DNA of 53,398 bases from Propionivibrio sp. (GCF_029255185.1 NZ_JAPUVO010000105.1:1-53398), one strand, 5' to 3'; counted from the stretch's first letter, positions 8,756 through 18,722 are shown. Numbers and translations: made by a program. Notes: generated by a model from the letters alone, not told the origin.

Positions 8756-9849
8756 GACACCCCTTAACTTTTTCGCTCCCCGTCAAAGGCTTCACACTCG
8801 TTGAAGTCATGGTTGCCATGGTCATCGGCATGCTCGGGATGATTATCATGCTCCAGGTTTTCTCGGCGGCGGAAGGGCAAAAACGGGTAACAACCGGCGA
8901 AGGCGACCTCCAGAACAACGGCGCATTGGCGCTGTACACGCTCCAACGAGATGTCCGCCTCGGCGGATACGGATTCAATTCCATCAACGTATTTGGATGC
9001 CCAATCACCATACCCGCTCCGCCGGTTGCACGCACGCTGACCTTTCTGGCGCCGGTTATTATTAACCCGCCGGTCGCTGATGTTCCAGCTGGTGATGCCA
9101 ATACCGATACCTTACTTGTTGCTTATGGCAGAAGCGGCGGATCGCCTGAAGGCGACCTGATCACGGCTACCGGAACTGTGGGCAGTGATCAAGTCTTTAG
9201 CGTCCTGTCGCCAACGAACTTCAGCGTTGGTCATCGTGCCTTGGCCGCACCTGTAGAGCCTGCAAATGGTTGCGCCTTGACTTTGGGCACCGTTACAGAC
9301 GTCACCAGCCCGAATGTTACCGTCGCCCCAAGTAATGCTGGCGAGGGTGGATCGCTGTTTAATTTTGGCACATCGCCCCGAATTGTGGCGTACGCCATAC
9401 GTGGCGGCAACCTGACCGTGTGTGACTACATGCAGGCCAATTGCGCCGCCGCGTGTGTTGCCGGAAACGCAAACTGCAACGCAAACTGGACTCCCGTTGC
9501 CAACAATATTGTTAGCCTTCGCGCACAATATGGTCGCGACACGTCAACGCCAATGGACGGGATTGACACCTGGGACCAGACCACCCCAGTGCAACCCTCA
9601 CCTGCCAATCAGTTACTCTTTGCCTGCCTATGGTCCAGGGCCTCGGCCCTGCGGATCGCCCTGGTCGCCCGTAATAGCCAGCCAGACAGCGGCATTCTTA
9701 CCGCGCTGCCTCCAGTCTGGGAAGGCAGTGCGCTCAATGCCATTGACTTGAGTGCAAGAGCAGACTGGCAGAACTATCGTTACCGTGTTTTTGAAACCGT
9801 GATTCCACTTCGCAACCTGTCATGGATGGGGACGGCATTATGCCCGTGA
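8752..9849 (+). CDS. pilW: minor pilin PilW
   Basis: A 365-residue prepilin, the largest of the minor pilins, starting MRHPLTFSLPVKG|FTLVEVMVAMVIGMLGMIIMLQVF. The segment GDLQNNGALALYTLQRDVRLGGYGF is strongly PilW-like. A long variable domain follows with a cluster of cysteines (CDYMQANCAAACVAGNANCNANW). The final part contains the conserved FETVIPLRN motif. It overlaps pilV by 4 bases and pilX by 10. Confidence 0.9.
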   Translation: MRHPLTFSLPVKGFTLVEVMVAMVIGMLGMIIMLQVFSAAEGQKRVTTGEGDLQNNGALALYTLQRDVRLGGYGFNSINVFGCPITIPAPPVARTLTFLAPVIINPPVADVPAGDANTDTLLVAYGRSGGSPEGDLITATGTVGSDQVFSVLSPTNFSVGHRALAAPVEPANGCALTLGTVTDVTSPNVTVAPSNAGEGGSLFNFGTSPRIVAYAIRGGNLTVCDYMQANCAAACVAGNANCNANWTPVANNIVSLRAQYGRDTSTPMDGIDTWDQTTPVQPSPANQLLFACLWSRASALRIALVARNSQPDSGILTALPPVWEGSALNAIDLSARADWQNYRYRVFETVIPLRNLSWMGTALCP

Positions 9850-10448
9850 AAACTGCTCATCGATCCTGTTCTTCTGCGCCACTTGCCCGGTCAAGACAGC
9901 GTGGCGTTGTGTTGCTTGTTGCGCTAATTGTCCTGATCGCATTGACTTTGGCGGGTCTGGCGCTGATTCGCTCGGTTGATACCACGAATCTTATCGCCGG
10001 GAATATGTCGTTTCATGAGTCTGCCGTCCATGCCGGAGAGCGGAGCACAGAACTGGCTGTGACCAACTGGCTACAGCCGAACAACCAAACCGCTGCGGGC
10101 AAGATCGTCCTATACGATCACAACGCGGCAAATGGCTATCGTGCCGTACGCGCAGACCCGGCCACTGGCGTATCGCTGGACGTTTACTGGGCCTCATTGG
10201 CGGGCCAAACCTTAACCGGCGCTACCGACGTGGCAGGAAATACAGTTTCTTACGTGATCCACCGCCTATGCGATGCAACTGGAGATCCGCTCTTGGCGAG
10301 TTGTTCCAAACCACCGGCGATTAATGGTCCCTTCACAATTGGCGTGCCTGGGCCAACCCCTCCCCCGCAAGTCTATTACAGAGTCACCGCCCGTATCGTC
10401 GGGCCAAGAAACACTGTTGCCTATACACAGGCCATTCTCGCCCTTTAA
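9840..10448 (+). CDS. pilX: minor pilin PilX
   Basis: A 202-residue PilX-type protein. A basic leader (MPVKTAHRSCSSAPLARSRQRG) is followed by VVLLVALIVLIALTLAGLALIRSVDTTNLIAGNMSF, the PilX N-terminal domain, and a cysteine pair in the C-terminal half. Unlike the other pilins the mature end begins VVLL with no Glu at +5, which is the normal PilX situation. ATG at 9840 was chosen, overlapping the pilW stop by 10 bases. An upstream in-frame ATG at 9822 is possible. The pilY1 gene follows after 30 bases. Confidence 0.87.
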   Translation: MPVKTAHRSCSSAPLARSRQRGVVLLVALIVLIALTLAGLALIRSVDTTNLIAGNMSFHESAVHAGERSTELAVTNWLQPNNQTAAGKIVLYDHNAANGYRAVRADPATGVSLDVYWASLAGQTLTGATDVAGNTVSYVIHRLCDATGDPLLASCSKPPAINGPFTIGVPGPTPPPQVYYRVTARIVGPRNTVAYTQAILAL

Positions 10449-10478
10449 CGCGGTACCCGGATTTAACAAGGAGTTGCC

Positions 10479-13400
10479 ATGAAAACCAAGCTGACTGCCA
10501 TCACAACGCTGCTGAGCACCCTACTTTTCTTCGCGCTCTCGGCTCATGCCGCAACCACCCAACTTGCCGACTCGCCGCTTTCGGGAGCCACATCGACCGA
10601 GATCAAACCGAACATCCTGTTTGTACTGGACGATTCGGGCAGTATGGACCGGGATTACCTTCCCGATTGGGCCGGATTGACGACGCTCGTCTCGCAAAGT
10701 AAGAACCCGAGCTTTAACGGCGTGGCCTACAACCCGGAAATTCAATACGTCCCACCCAAGTATTTCAACGCTGACGGCAGCCTCAATACCACCGCCTATC
10801 CAGGCCAGTCGTCAGCAATTACCAGCGCCTGGACGTCAGTCAAAAATGATGGCTACGGGGTACAAAGTACGACCAGCAGCAATCTGATCGGCAACGCCTA
10901 TTACTTCACGACGGTCCCAGGAGAATACTGCAAAGACAGTACGCTGAAGGTTTGCATTGCGCTCACTGCGCCCAATGATACCTACCCTAAACCCGCCCTC
11001 CTGCGCTGGTGCAAAACAGCGGCGGATGCCGTCGCGGCAACACCCCCGGATAACGCATGCCAGGCAACCCAGATTGCCGCCAGTGGAACCAATATACCGT
11101 TTGAATTTCCGCGCATGCCTGCGCCACGCAGCAGCACGCTTTCTATCTCCGGGTCAGATCCCACATCGATCAGCAGCATTACCGTCGATGCCATGACTAT
11201 CCTGTCAACGGCTATTGCGGAAACCACCTCGCCAACAGCGATGGCTCTGGCCATTGCGAGCAGCATCAATGCCTGTACGTTCGGTACGACCGGCTCTTGC
11301 ACAATTGCCGGCTACAGTGCGCTTGCCTCAGGCGCCACTGTTATCATCAGCGCTCCCGGTCTTAGCGCTGCGACGCCGAGCATTACCAAATCGGGCCCAA
11401 TGACGATTTCGGCAACCGTATTTTCCCGCCCGGCAACAAATCTTGCGCCCGGCGAAAACCTGTTGACCGTTATTACGTCCACAACTGCGACCTACCCTAA
11501 AGGCGCAAAGCGGGCCGATTGCGCTGCCACCGAGTGCGCCTATGCTGAAGAAATGACCAACTTCGCCAACTGGTGGGCCTACTACCGGACACGCATGCAG
11601 TCGATGAAAACGGCGACCAGCCGTGCGTTCGAGCCGACGAGCGAAAAATATCGAATCGGCTATTCGAGCATCAACAACAATACGACGACCGATTTCCAGA
11701 ACATCACCGACTTTTCTGACGCGCAAAAAAAGGCATGGTATGACAAAGTATTTTCCGCCGTTCCAAAACTCAACACGCCGCTTCGTATTGCCCTATCCAA
11801 TGCCGGGCGCCTGTATTCCGGGAAACTCTCCACGTTCAATGGCGTCGCAGTCGTTGACCCCGTCCAGTATTTTTGCCAACAGAACGTCACCATTCTGTCA
11901 ACGGACGGCTACTGGAATGAAGGTGCCGGCTTCAGGATCGATGGAACGACCGCAGTGGGTGACCAGGACGGACCGACCCTGGAAGTCCGTCCGCAACTCG
12001 ATGCCGGTGGACCGCAAGACCAGAGGAGCACGCTTCAGCAAAACAAACTTCTGACGCCAACCACGGCCACCTGGCTGCAGAAGAAGACCGAACAGTTGCA
12101 AAGCAAAACCGACGGGCTTGAAACGCGCACGTTAACCCAGCTTGAAACAAAAACGTCAAATCTCCAGAGCAAAACCGGGCAATGGCAAAGTAAGGAGTGG
12201 CAACTCCAGAGGAGAACATTGTCGGTTAGTATGATCAGCACGTTAACCCAGCTTCAAGAAAGAACAAAGACACTGTCCGCGCGCTCAGGTCCGATGAGGG
12301 GAAGAACGGCCAATCTTCAAACGCGGACAAAAACCCAAATACAGACCCAAACCTCGCAGTTGCAAAGCAAGACCGGTCAGCGACAAAGCAGAACCTACAC
12401 GTTGCAACAACGGCTAACCCAGGTTCAACAGCGGACATCGAGCAATGGGGGAACATCATGGGGTGGCTGGACCGACGTCGCCTCGTGCTCGCCAGTCACC
12501 AGCGGAATGGACCGTGTGCAATGCCAGACCCTGGTCCAGTCAGCTTGGAACAGCGCTTCAAGCTGCACCACGATCGCTGGTGGCACGACGGTGATTAATG
12601 CCGGAACTGACCTGGAGGCCACAATCTACACGACGCGGTCAGAATGCCAATACACCACGCCTACCGCCTGGGGTGATGTCGGTTCGTGCACGGCGGTAGC
12701 AAAATCCTCAGCGTCGCCTTACTCCGTGGGCACTGCGATCGATTGCCAAACGGTCTGGTCGGGGACCTGGAATGACGCGTCCTCCTGTACAACGTCGGAC
12801 ACGCTGCAATGCCAGTACACCGGCTGGACCGGCTGGTCCAATGTCGGTTCATGTGAGCCTGCACCCCGATCAACGGCCTCACCGTACACGACCGGCTTGG
12901 CAAGACAGTGTCAGATTGACTGGACGGCTTGGGCCGATACCAGTTCGACGTGCAACAGTGTCACGAATTCGGTTGGCTGCCAGTATGGCAGTTGGTCAAC
13001 TTTCACCGACGACGCGACGTGCTCGGATGTCGCCAAATCGACGACGAACCCTTGGAGTGTGATTCACGCCAAGGACTGCTCAGTAAATTACGGTGGCTGG
13101 TCCCCCACGGGCTCCTGCTCAGAGGTTACTACAGGCCTCACGCGGACACAGTGTGCATACGCAGGCTGGAGCCCATGGAGCGATGTCGGTTCTTGCACTG
13201 CTGCTGCCGTTTCCACCGGCCCAGACTACACTGGTCCGGCAAGGCAATGTCAGACAGTCTGGACGACTGCGGTCGCCGGCCCCTGCACTCCCGACGCCAC
13301 AACAACCTGTACGACGGCATGGTCGAACTGGTCTGACGTCACGACAGGCAGTTGCACTGCTGACTCCACGACCGAATGTGGCTACAGGCTGGTGAACGAC

Positions 13401-16400
13401 TGGCACAACACAGCTTCGTGCACATCAAACCCCAGGTCGGCCGGGCCAACGAGCTATACAACCAACTTTGCAACCGAATGCCAGATGACCTGGCCAAGCG
13501 GCTGGGTTAATGCTGCTGGCACGTGTACGGTGGCCGCTGACCAACAGTGCCAATACACAGCGTGGACCGGGTGGACGCCAACGGGTTCTTGCACCGCATT
13601 GGCACAAAGCGCTGAATCGCCTTACACAGTTCTCACCGCGAGTCAATGCCAGACGAACTGGACTCCGTGGTCTACAACGGGGGCTTGCACGGCATCCGGC
13701 ACAACCGAATGCCGGACAGTCGATAACCCGTGGATTGACGCGGCAAGCTGTACCGAAAGCGGCACAGTGCACTGCCGGCAGCAGTTGGTCAGCGACTGGG
13801 CTCCGGCTCCGGCGGCGTCGGCCCTCTCCGACGCGGTAGCCGACACAATTACAACCACTTCGGGAATCTCCTGCACCCCAGGCACCACCGGAGGAGGACT
13901 GACCACCAGTTGCCAGTCTGTAGTCCCGAACCCATCGTTACTGACGCCGACACCGTCGTGCGTCCCGGCGGCGGCGGATAGTTCGAACGGCTATATAGAG
14001 AAAACCTGCACCCTGGCATCAACCGGCCCGACTGACGTTACTTCGTGCGTACCTGTCACGGCAGCAGTGGGTAACAACTATGTTGCAACCACCTGCAGCG
14101 TTCGCGCACTAGGCGCAACGCCTGACACCCTGGCCGACGTTGCAGAGTATTACTGGAAGACTGACTTGCGCGACACAAGCCTTGGTAATTGTACGGGCGG
14201 ACCGATCGTTTCCGGGACGGTTACAACGTACTCCGACGTGTGCCCGAATACAGACTTGCCTGAGTCGGTCGCAAGACAATTCATGAGCACCTACACTCTC
14301 GGTCTCGGTGCCTCGGGTTTGATGCAGTATCAGGCTGATTACAAGACAGCGACAAGTGGCGACTTCTACAGCGTCTTGAGTGAGACGGCAGATGCGGCCT
14401 CGGGTGCATGCCCGTGGCAAACGGCTGGCAAATGCAACTGGCCCAAACCGCAAAGCAATGCGCAAACAAACATTGACGACCTTTGGCATGCCGCTGTTAA
14501 TGGACGCGGCAGCTATTTCAGTGCCGGCGACCCGTCAGCAATGGCAGCAGGCATTAGCAGCGCTTTGCGGGACGTCGGTATCAAGGGAGGCTCGTTGGCG
14601 GCGGTCACGGTCGGCAACCCAAACCTAAGTGCCGATAATAGTTTTTTATTCCAAGTTGGGTTCTCGGCCGGGACCTGGACCGGCAGCCTGTCCAGGTTCG
14701 AAGCTGACCCAGCAAACGCCACCATTGCCGCGACCCCCACCTGGACAGCTGCAAGTCTGCTTGATGCCAAGGTTGCCTTAGGCACCCACACTGCCCGCAA
14801 GATTTTCACCTATAACGCGGAGGGCGAGAGCGCTGCGGGAGCCGCTGACAATCTGAAGCCCTTCCTCTGGAGCACGCTGACAACGGCAGAGCAAAGTTAT
14901 TTCACGAAACCCCATATCGCCAGCCTTTCGCAGTTATGCACGGTCGGAGCGGTCTGCCTTTCGACTGCCAATCAAGAACTTGCCGATGAAGAGAATATGG
15001 TTAACTTCTTGCGCGGAGACAAGACGAACGAGTTGCCGCTATACCGTTTGCGCACAAGCTTATTGGGAGATATCGTCGGCTCCGAAACCGTTTATGTGAA
15101 AAAATCGCCCTGGAATTACACTGACTACCAGTACAACGCCTTCAAGACGGCCAATATTAGCCGTGAGGGGATGGTCTATGTCGCTGCCAACGATGGCATG
15201 TTGCATGCCTTCAACGCATCAGACGGTCAGGAAGCCTGGGCCTATATCCCAAAAATCGTTTTGCCCAATCTCTATCAGCTGGCTGACGTGAATTACGACA
15301 AGCTGCACAGATTCTTTGTTGACGGCTCTCCGGCAATGGGCGATATCTGTGCGAGTAACTGTAACATTGGCGATACCGGAACGGTGTGGAAGACGATACT
15401 CGTTGGCGGCCAAAATAACGGCGGGCGCGGCTATTATGCGCTTGACATCACAAACCCGGCAACACCAAAAGCCTTGTGGGAGTTTACGGATGACAATCTT
15501 GGATACACCTATGGCAATCCGATAATCACCAAACTCAAGAACGGGACCTGGGTGGTGATTTTCGCTTCGGGATATAACAATGTTTCTCCAGGGGACGGCT
15601 TGGGCAGATTGTTTATCGTGAATGCCAACTCCGGCGAGCTCATCCGATCAATCGCCACAAGCGCAGGAAGTACGGCCACTCCCAGTGGATTATCGCGACT
15701 CTCGGGCTGGGCCAATTTCCCCGATAACAACAACACAGTCCAGCGAATTTATGGCGGCGACCTGCTCGGTAATCTCTGGCGCTTCGACATTAATGGCGAC
15801 ATCCCGGCCGGCGAAGACCCGCCGGTTTATGACGCCCAGCGGCTTGCCGTTCTTAAAGATGCGGCGGGCGCCACGCAGCCGATCACCACACGACCCGAAC
15901 TCGGACTGATCAATCACACTCCGGTTATTTTTGTCGGCACGGGCCAACTTCTCGGCACCGGCGATTTGGAATCAAGCCAAATCCAATCCGTCTATGCTAT
16001 CAAAGACCGTTTGAGCGTGAGTGATTATGGAAGCCCGAGGCCTCAAAGCCCCGCACAAACAAGCCCAACGCCCGGGAGCTTTGTCGCCCAAACCATGACT
16101 TCGACCATCTGCGGTTCTGAAAATACTTACTGTACTGAAGGTGAGGCGACCGTTGAAGTGACAAAAAACCCGGTCAATTTTTCCACCAATGACGGCTGGT
16201 ACGTCGATTTCCCGGTCGCTGGAGAACGGGTGAACACGGATATTCGCCTGTTCGCAAGCACATTGCTGCTAACAACCAATACACCAAAATCAGGTGCTTG
16301 CGTTCCGATCGGTATCAGCTACTCCTTTTTCCTGGATTACCGGACGGGCGGATTTGTCGAAGGCACTTCCGGTCTTGCGGGTGTCAAACTCGGGGATTAC

Positions 16401-16559
16401 CTGAGCAGCGCTCCATCCATCGTCCTGACGTCAGATGGCACCCCCAAAATGTACATAAAACCCGACGAGACCACCCCTCCAAAAGCTATGCCCGTGCCAG
16501 GTGGACTTGATCCATCCCCCACACGTCGCATCTCCTGGCGGGAATTGATTTCTGACTAA
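10479..16559 (+). CDS. pilY1: type IV pilus tip adhesin PilY1
   Basis: This is a giant, 2026-residue member of the PilY1 family, which is secreted and acts at the pilus tip in adhesion and retraction control. A signal peptide ends around ALSAHA (residue 24). A von Willebrand A-like start carries a DxSxS metal site (D51-D52-S53-G54-S55). At residues 537-653 lies an array of heptads of the form T-x-x-L-Q-x-(K/R), and at 661-1099 about 16 Trp/Cys modules. The C-terminal PilY1 beta-propeller starts near residue 1555 (MVYVAANDGMLHAFNASDG) and runs almost to the end. Usual PilY1 proteins are about 1000-1500 residues, so the repeat arrays account for most of the excess. A strong ribosome-binding site (AAGGAG) precedes the ATG. 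It is the last gene of the pilin operon. Confidence 0.93.
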   Translation: MKTKLTAITTLLSTLLFFALSAHAATTQLADSPLSGATSTEIKPNILFVLDDSGSMDRDYLPDWAGLTTLVSQSKNPSFNGVAYNPEIQYVPPKYFNADGSLNTTAYPGQSSAITSAWTSVKNDGYGVQSTTSSNLIGNAYYFTTVPGEYCKDSTLKVCIALTAPNDTYPKPALLRWCKTAADAVAATPPDNACQATQIAASGTNIPFEFPRMPAPRSSTLSISGSDPTSISSITVDAMTILSTAIAETTSPTAMALAIASSINACTFGTTGSCTIAGYSALASGATVIISAPGLSAATPSITKSGPMTISATVFSRPATNLAPGENLLTVITSTTATYPKGAKRADCAATECAYAEEMTNFANWWAYYRTRMQSMKTATSRAFEPTSEKYRIGYSSINNNTTTDFQNITDFSDAQKKAWYDKVFSAVPKLNTPLRIALSNAGRLYSGKLSTFNGVAVVDPVQYFCQQNVTILSTDGYWNEGAGFRIDGTTAVGDQDGPTLEVRPQLDAGGPQDQRSTLQQNKLLTPTTATWLQKKTEQLQSKTDGLETRTLTQLETKTSNLQSKTGQWQSKEWQLQRRTLSVSMISTLTQLQERTKTLSARSGPMRGRTANLQTRTKTQIQTQTSQLQSKTGQRQSRTYTLQQRLTQVQQRTSSNGGTSWGGWTDVASCSPVTSGMDRVQCQTLVQSAWNSASSCTTIAGGTTVINAGTDLEATIYTTRSECQYTTPTAWGDVGSCTAVAKSSASPYSVGTAIDCQTVWSGTWNDASSCTTSDTLQCQYTGWTGWSNVGSCEPAPRSTASPYTTGLARQCQIDWTAWADTSSTCNSVTNSVGCQYGSWSTFTDDATCSDVAKSTTNPWSVIHAKDCSVNYGGWSPTGSCSEVTTGLTRTQCAYAGWSPWSDVGSCTAAAVSTGPDYTGPARQCQTVWTTAVAGPCTPDATTTCTTAWSNWSDVTTGSCTADSTTECGYRLVNDWHNTASCTSNPRSAGPTSYTTNFATECQMTWPSGWVNAAGTCTVAADQQCQYTAWTGWTPTGSCTALAQSAESPYTVLTASQCQTNWTPWSTTGACTASGTTECRTVDNPWIDAASCTESGTVHCRQQLVSDWAPAPAASALSDAVADTITTTSGISCTPGTTGGGLTTSCQSVVPNPSLLTPTPSCVPAAADSSNGYIEKTCTLASTGPTDVTSCVPVTAAVGNNYVATTCSVRALGATPDTLADVAEYYWKTDLRDTSLGNCTGGPIVSGTVTTYSDVCPNTDLPESVARQFMSTYTLGLGASGLMQYQADYKTATSGDFYSVLSETADAASGACPWQTAGKCNWPKPQSNAQTNIDDLWHAAVNGRGSYFSAGDPSAMAAGISSALRDVGIKGGSLAAVTVGNPNLSADNSFLFQVGFSAGTWTGSLSRFEADPANATIAATPTWTAASLLDAKVALGTHTARKIFTYNAEGESAAGAADNLKPFLWSTLTTAEQSYFTKPHIASLSQLCTVGAVCLSTANQELADEENMVNFLRGDKTNELPLYRLRTSLLGDIVGSETVYVKKSPWNYTDYQYNAFKTANISREGMVYVAANDGMLHAFNASDGQEAWAYIPKIVLPNLYQLADVNYDKLHRFFVDGSPAMGDICASNCNIGDTGTVWKTILVGGQNNGGRGYYALDITNPATPKALWEFTDDNLGYTYGNPIITKLKNGTWVVIFASGYNNVSPGDGLGRLFIVNANSGELIRSIATSAGSTATPSGLSRLSGWANFPDNNNTVQRIYGGDLLGNLWRFDINGDIPAGEDPPVYDAQRLAVLKDAAGATQPITTRPELGLINHTPVIFVGTGQLLGTGDLESSQIQSVYAIKDRLSVSDYGSPRPQSPAQTSPTPGSFVAQTMTSTICGSENTYCTEGEATVEVTKNPVNFSTNDGWYVDFPVAGERVNTDIRLFASTLLLTTNTPKSGACVPIGISYSFFLDYRTGGFVEGTSGLAGVKLGDYLSSAPSIVLTSDGTPKMYIKPDETTPPKAMPVPGGLDPSPTRRISWRELISD
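12087..12437 (+). repeat. heptad repeat array in pilY1 (T-x-x-L-Q-x-K/R)
   Basis: Residues 537-653 of PilY1 consist of about 15 heptads such as TEQLQSK, TDGLETR, TSNLQSK, TGQWQSK, TANLQTR, TSQLQSK and TYTLQQR. A few are 8 residues long and one longer interruption contains SMIST. At the DNA level the copies are diverged, so this is an old, selected array rather than a recent tandem duplication. The pattern suggests an extended helical or coiled-coil stalk between the VWA-like and Cys/Trp regions. Confidence 0.85.
12459..13775 (+). repeat. Trp/Cys module array in pilY1
   Basis: Residues 661-1099 hold about 16 modules of the form W-x-x-W-x-(4-6)-S-C-T-...-C. The paired cysteines enclose either a short loop (C-x7-11-C, e.g. 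CTTSDTLQC, CTASGTTEC) or a long loop of about 19-21 residues with a central SPY/PY (e.g. starting CTAVAKSSASPY). The two loop classes largely alternate. The W-x-x-W and Cys pattern recalls thrombospondin type 1 repeats, but this is only a resemblance. Confidence 0.8.
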
Positions 16560-16592
16560 CAACTGTAATTCGCTGGAAATTTTCTCGGCAGA

Positions 16593-16717
16593 TCGGGATG
16601 GGGGCGGCCAGTTTCTGACCGATCCCCTCCCACACCACCCGGCATGCAGGTCCGCCCTACCGGGCGCACCAAACCACGAACCCCACCAAGCGGAGGGTTC
16701 TTTGGTAATCGTGTGGT
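16593..16717. other. structured intergenic sequence between pilY1 and pccA, possible mobile-element debris
   Basis: The gap between the convergent pilY1 and pccA genes is non-coding and rich in self-complementarity. CCCGG...CCGGG arms lie near 16638-16664. ACCAAA-(ccac)-GAACCC at 16668-16683 pairs with GGGTTCTTTGGT at 16695-16706, and ACCACGA also matches downstream TCGTGTGGT. No T-run follows, so it is not a canonical terminator. From memory, the GATCCCCTCCCACACCACCC-type stretch resembles sequence near group II introns; this is unverified. Confidence 0.35.
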
Positions 16718-16721
16718 CAGC

Positions 16722-18710
16722 TTAGTCGAACTCGACGATAACCTGATCCACCGACAGGCTTTCACCGGGCTCGGTGACGATTCTTTTTACCTGGCAATCT
16801 TTTTCGGCCTTGAGAATGTTTTCCATCTTCATGGCTTCGATGACGGCGAGTTTTTCGCCGACACTGACCTTTTGTCCGACGTGCACCAAAACCTCACGCA
16901 GCAGTCCGGGCATCGGGGAAAGCAGAAACTTGGAAAGATCCGGCGGTGTCTTGAGCGGCATCAACGCCAACAAACGGTCGGCCTTGGCCGACATCACAAC
17001 GGCCTTGACCTGCTTGCCGAAATGACTGATGCGATACTCCAGTCCGGCGCGCTCGAGTTGCATGCAGATTGGTTGGCCGTTGCACGTTCCGCGGAAAACA
17101 AGTTCCCTGAACAACCAGTCGGAAACAATGTCGTAACGCTTCTCGCCGCAGGTGATCGCGTAGCCACCGGGAATCACATCAAGGGTGACCTGATGGTTCG
17201 TGCCTTCGATGACCACCACCCAGTGCCTGCCCACCTTGCGTGGATGGCCGAGCATCTGATCGCTGATCTGTATTGCACGGTCGATATAGCGGCGTCTTGC
17301 GAAGGCGGCGACGGCAGCGAGCAGTCCCGGATCGTCGTAGGGAACATCGGCAGCAACGAAACCGTTCGGGTATTCATCGGCGATGAAGGCGGTGGTGAAA
17401 ATTCCTGAAACGAAACGCGGATGCTGTACCAGAGCGGCCTGGAAGGGGATGTTCGAGCTAACGCCGCGAATAAAAAAGACATTAAGCGCATCACGCATGC
17501 GTTCGATCGCCTGCAGGCGATTGTCGCCGTAACAGATGAGCTTGGCGATCATCGAGTCGTAGTGCATTGAAATCTCGCCACCTTCGTAAACGCCGGTATC
17601 CACGCGCACCTGGTTGTCGACGGCTACCGGTGGCTGGAATCTAACCAGGCGTCCGGTTGACGGCAGAAAACCGCGGAACGGGTCCTCGGCATTGATGCGG
17701 CACTCGATGGCCCAGCCTTTGGGCTTGATGTCGTCCTGCACAAACGGGAGCGCCTCGCCAGCGGCAACGCGGATCATCAGTTCGACCAGGTCAAGACCGG
17801 TGATCATCTCGGTGACCGGATGCTCGACCTGCAAACGGGTGTTCATTTCGAGGAAGTAGAAGGATTTGTCGGAGCCGACGACAAATTCGACAGTGCCGGC
17901 GCTCTGGTACCTGACCGCCTTGGCCAGCGCCACGGCCTGCTCGCCCATGGCCTTGCGGATGCCATCGTCAATGAACGGCGACGGCGCCTCCTCGATGACC
18001 TTCTGGTGGCGGCGCTGAATCGAACACTCGCGTTCAAGAAGATAAACGGTGTTGCCGTTGGCATCGGCGATGATCTGGATCTCGATGTGGTGCGGACCCT
18101 CGACGAACTTCTCGATAAAGACGCGATCGTCTCCAAAGCTGTTGCGCGCTTCGTTGCGGCATGAATCAAAACCTTCAAAAGCTTCCGTGTCGTTGAAGGC
18201 CACGCGCAATCCCTTGCCGCCACCGCCGGCAGAGGCTTTGATCATCACCGGATAGCCAATTCCCCGGGCGATCGCGACTGCCTGCTTAGCGTCGGCGATG
18301 GCATCGTTGTAACCGGGAATGGTGTTGACCCTGGCCGCGATGGCCAATTTTTTCGATTCGATCTTGTCGCCCATGGCGGCGACCGAATAGTGCTTGGGAC
18401 CGATGAAGATGATTCCATTTTCTTCGAGTCGCCGCGAGAACTCCTGATTCTCGGAAAGAAACCCATAACCGGGATGCACCGCCTCGGCGCCCGTTTGCTT
18501 GCAGGCAGCGATGATTTTGTCGATCGCCAGGTAGGAGTCTTTCGACGCTGCCGGGCCAATGCATACGGCTTCGTCGGCACTGAGCACATGCAGGGAATCC
18601 TGGTCGGCTTCAGAGTAAACGGCGACGGTGGCAATGCCCATGCGGCGGGCAGTCTTGATGACGCGGCAGGCGATTTCGCCACGATTGGCTATGAGAATTT
18701 TCTTGAACAT
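16722..18710 (-). CDS. pccA: propionyl-CoA carboxylase alpha subunit (biotin carboxylase + BCCP)
   Basis: This subunit carboxylates its own biotin using ATP and bicarbonate, and the beta subunit transfers the carboxyl to propionyl-CoA. The 662-residue protein has the biotin carboxylase domain first (KILIANRGEIACRVIKTARR at the N-terminus, the glycine-rich ATP-grasp loop KASAGGGGKG near 160, and EMNTRLQVEHPVTE near 290). A linker/BT region follows, and a C-terminal biotinyl domain has EAMKMEN with the target lysine at residue 628. The two-domain chain with its own biotin carrier, next to pccB, mcm and meaB, supports propionyl- rather than acetyl-CoA as substrate. A palindromic repeat occupies the 122-base gap to pccB. 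Confidence 0.93.
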   Translation of the reverse strand: MFKKILIANRGEIACRVIKTARRMGIATVAVYSEADQDSLHVLSADEAVCIGPAASKDSYLAIDKIIAACKQTGAEAVHPGYGFLSENQEFSRRLEENGIIFIGPKHYSVAAMGDKIESKKLAIAARVNTIPGYNDAIADAKQAVAIARGIGYPVMIKASAGGGGKGLRVAFNDTEAFEGFDSCRNEARNSFGDDRVFIEKFVEGPHHIEIQIIADANGNTVYLLERECSIQRRHQKVIEEAPSPFIDDGIRKAMGEQAVALAKAVRYQSAGTVEFVVGSDKSFYFLEMNTRLQVEHPVTEMITGLDLVELMIRVAAGEALPFVQDDIKPKGWAIECRINAEDPFRGFLPSTGRLVRFQPPVAVDNQVRVDTGVYEGGEISMHYDSMIAKLICYGDNRLQAIERMRDALNVFFIRGVSSNIPFQAALVQHPRFVSGIFTTAFIADEYPNGFVAADVPYDDPGLLAAVAAFARRRYIDRAIQISDQMLGHPRKVGRHWVVVIEGTNHQVTLDVIPGGYAITCGEKRYDIVSDWLFRELVFRGTCNGQPICMQLERAGLEYRISHFGKQVKAVVMSAKADRLLALMPLKTPPDLSKFLLSPMPGLLREVLVHVGQKVSVGEKLAVIEAMKMENILKAEKDCQVKRIVTEPGESLSVDQVIVEFD

Positions 18711-18722
18711 GTTTTAACCTCT

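Noticed and set aside
13093-13839. Alternate-frame open stretches through the pilY1 repeat region
   Set aside because: They are frame shadows of the repetitive Trp/Cys-coding DNA and end where the repeats end.
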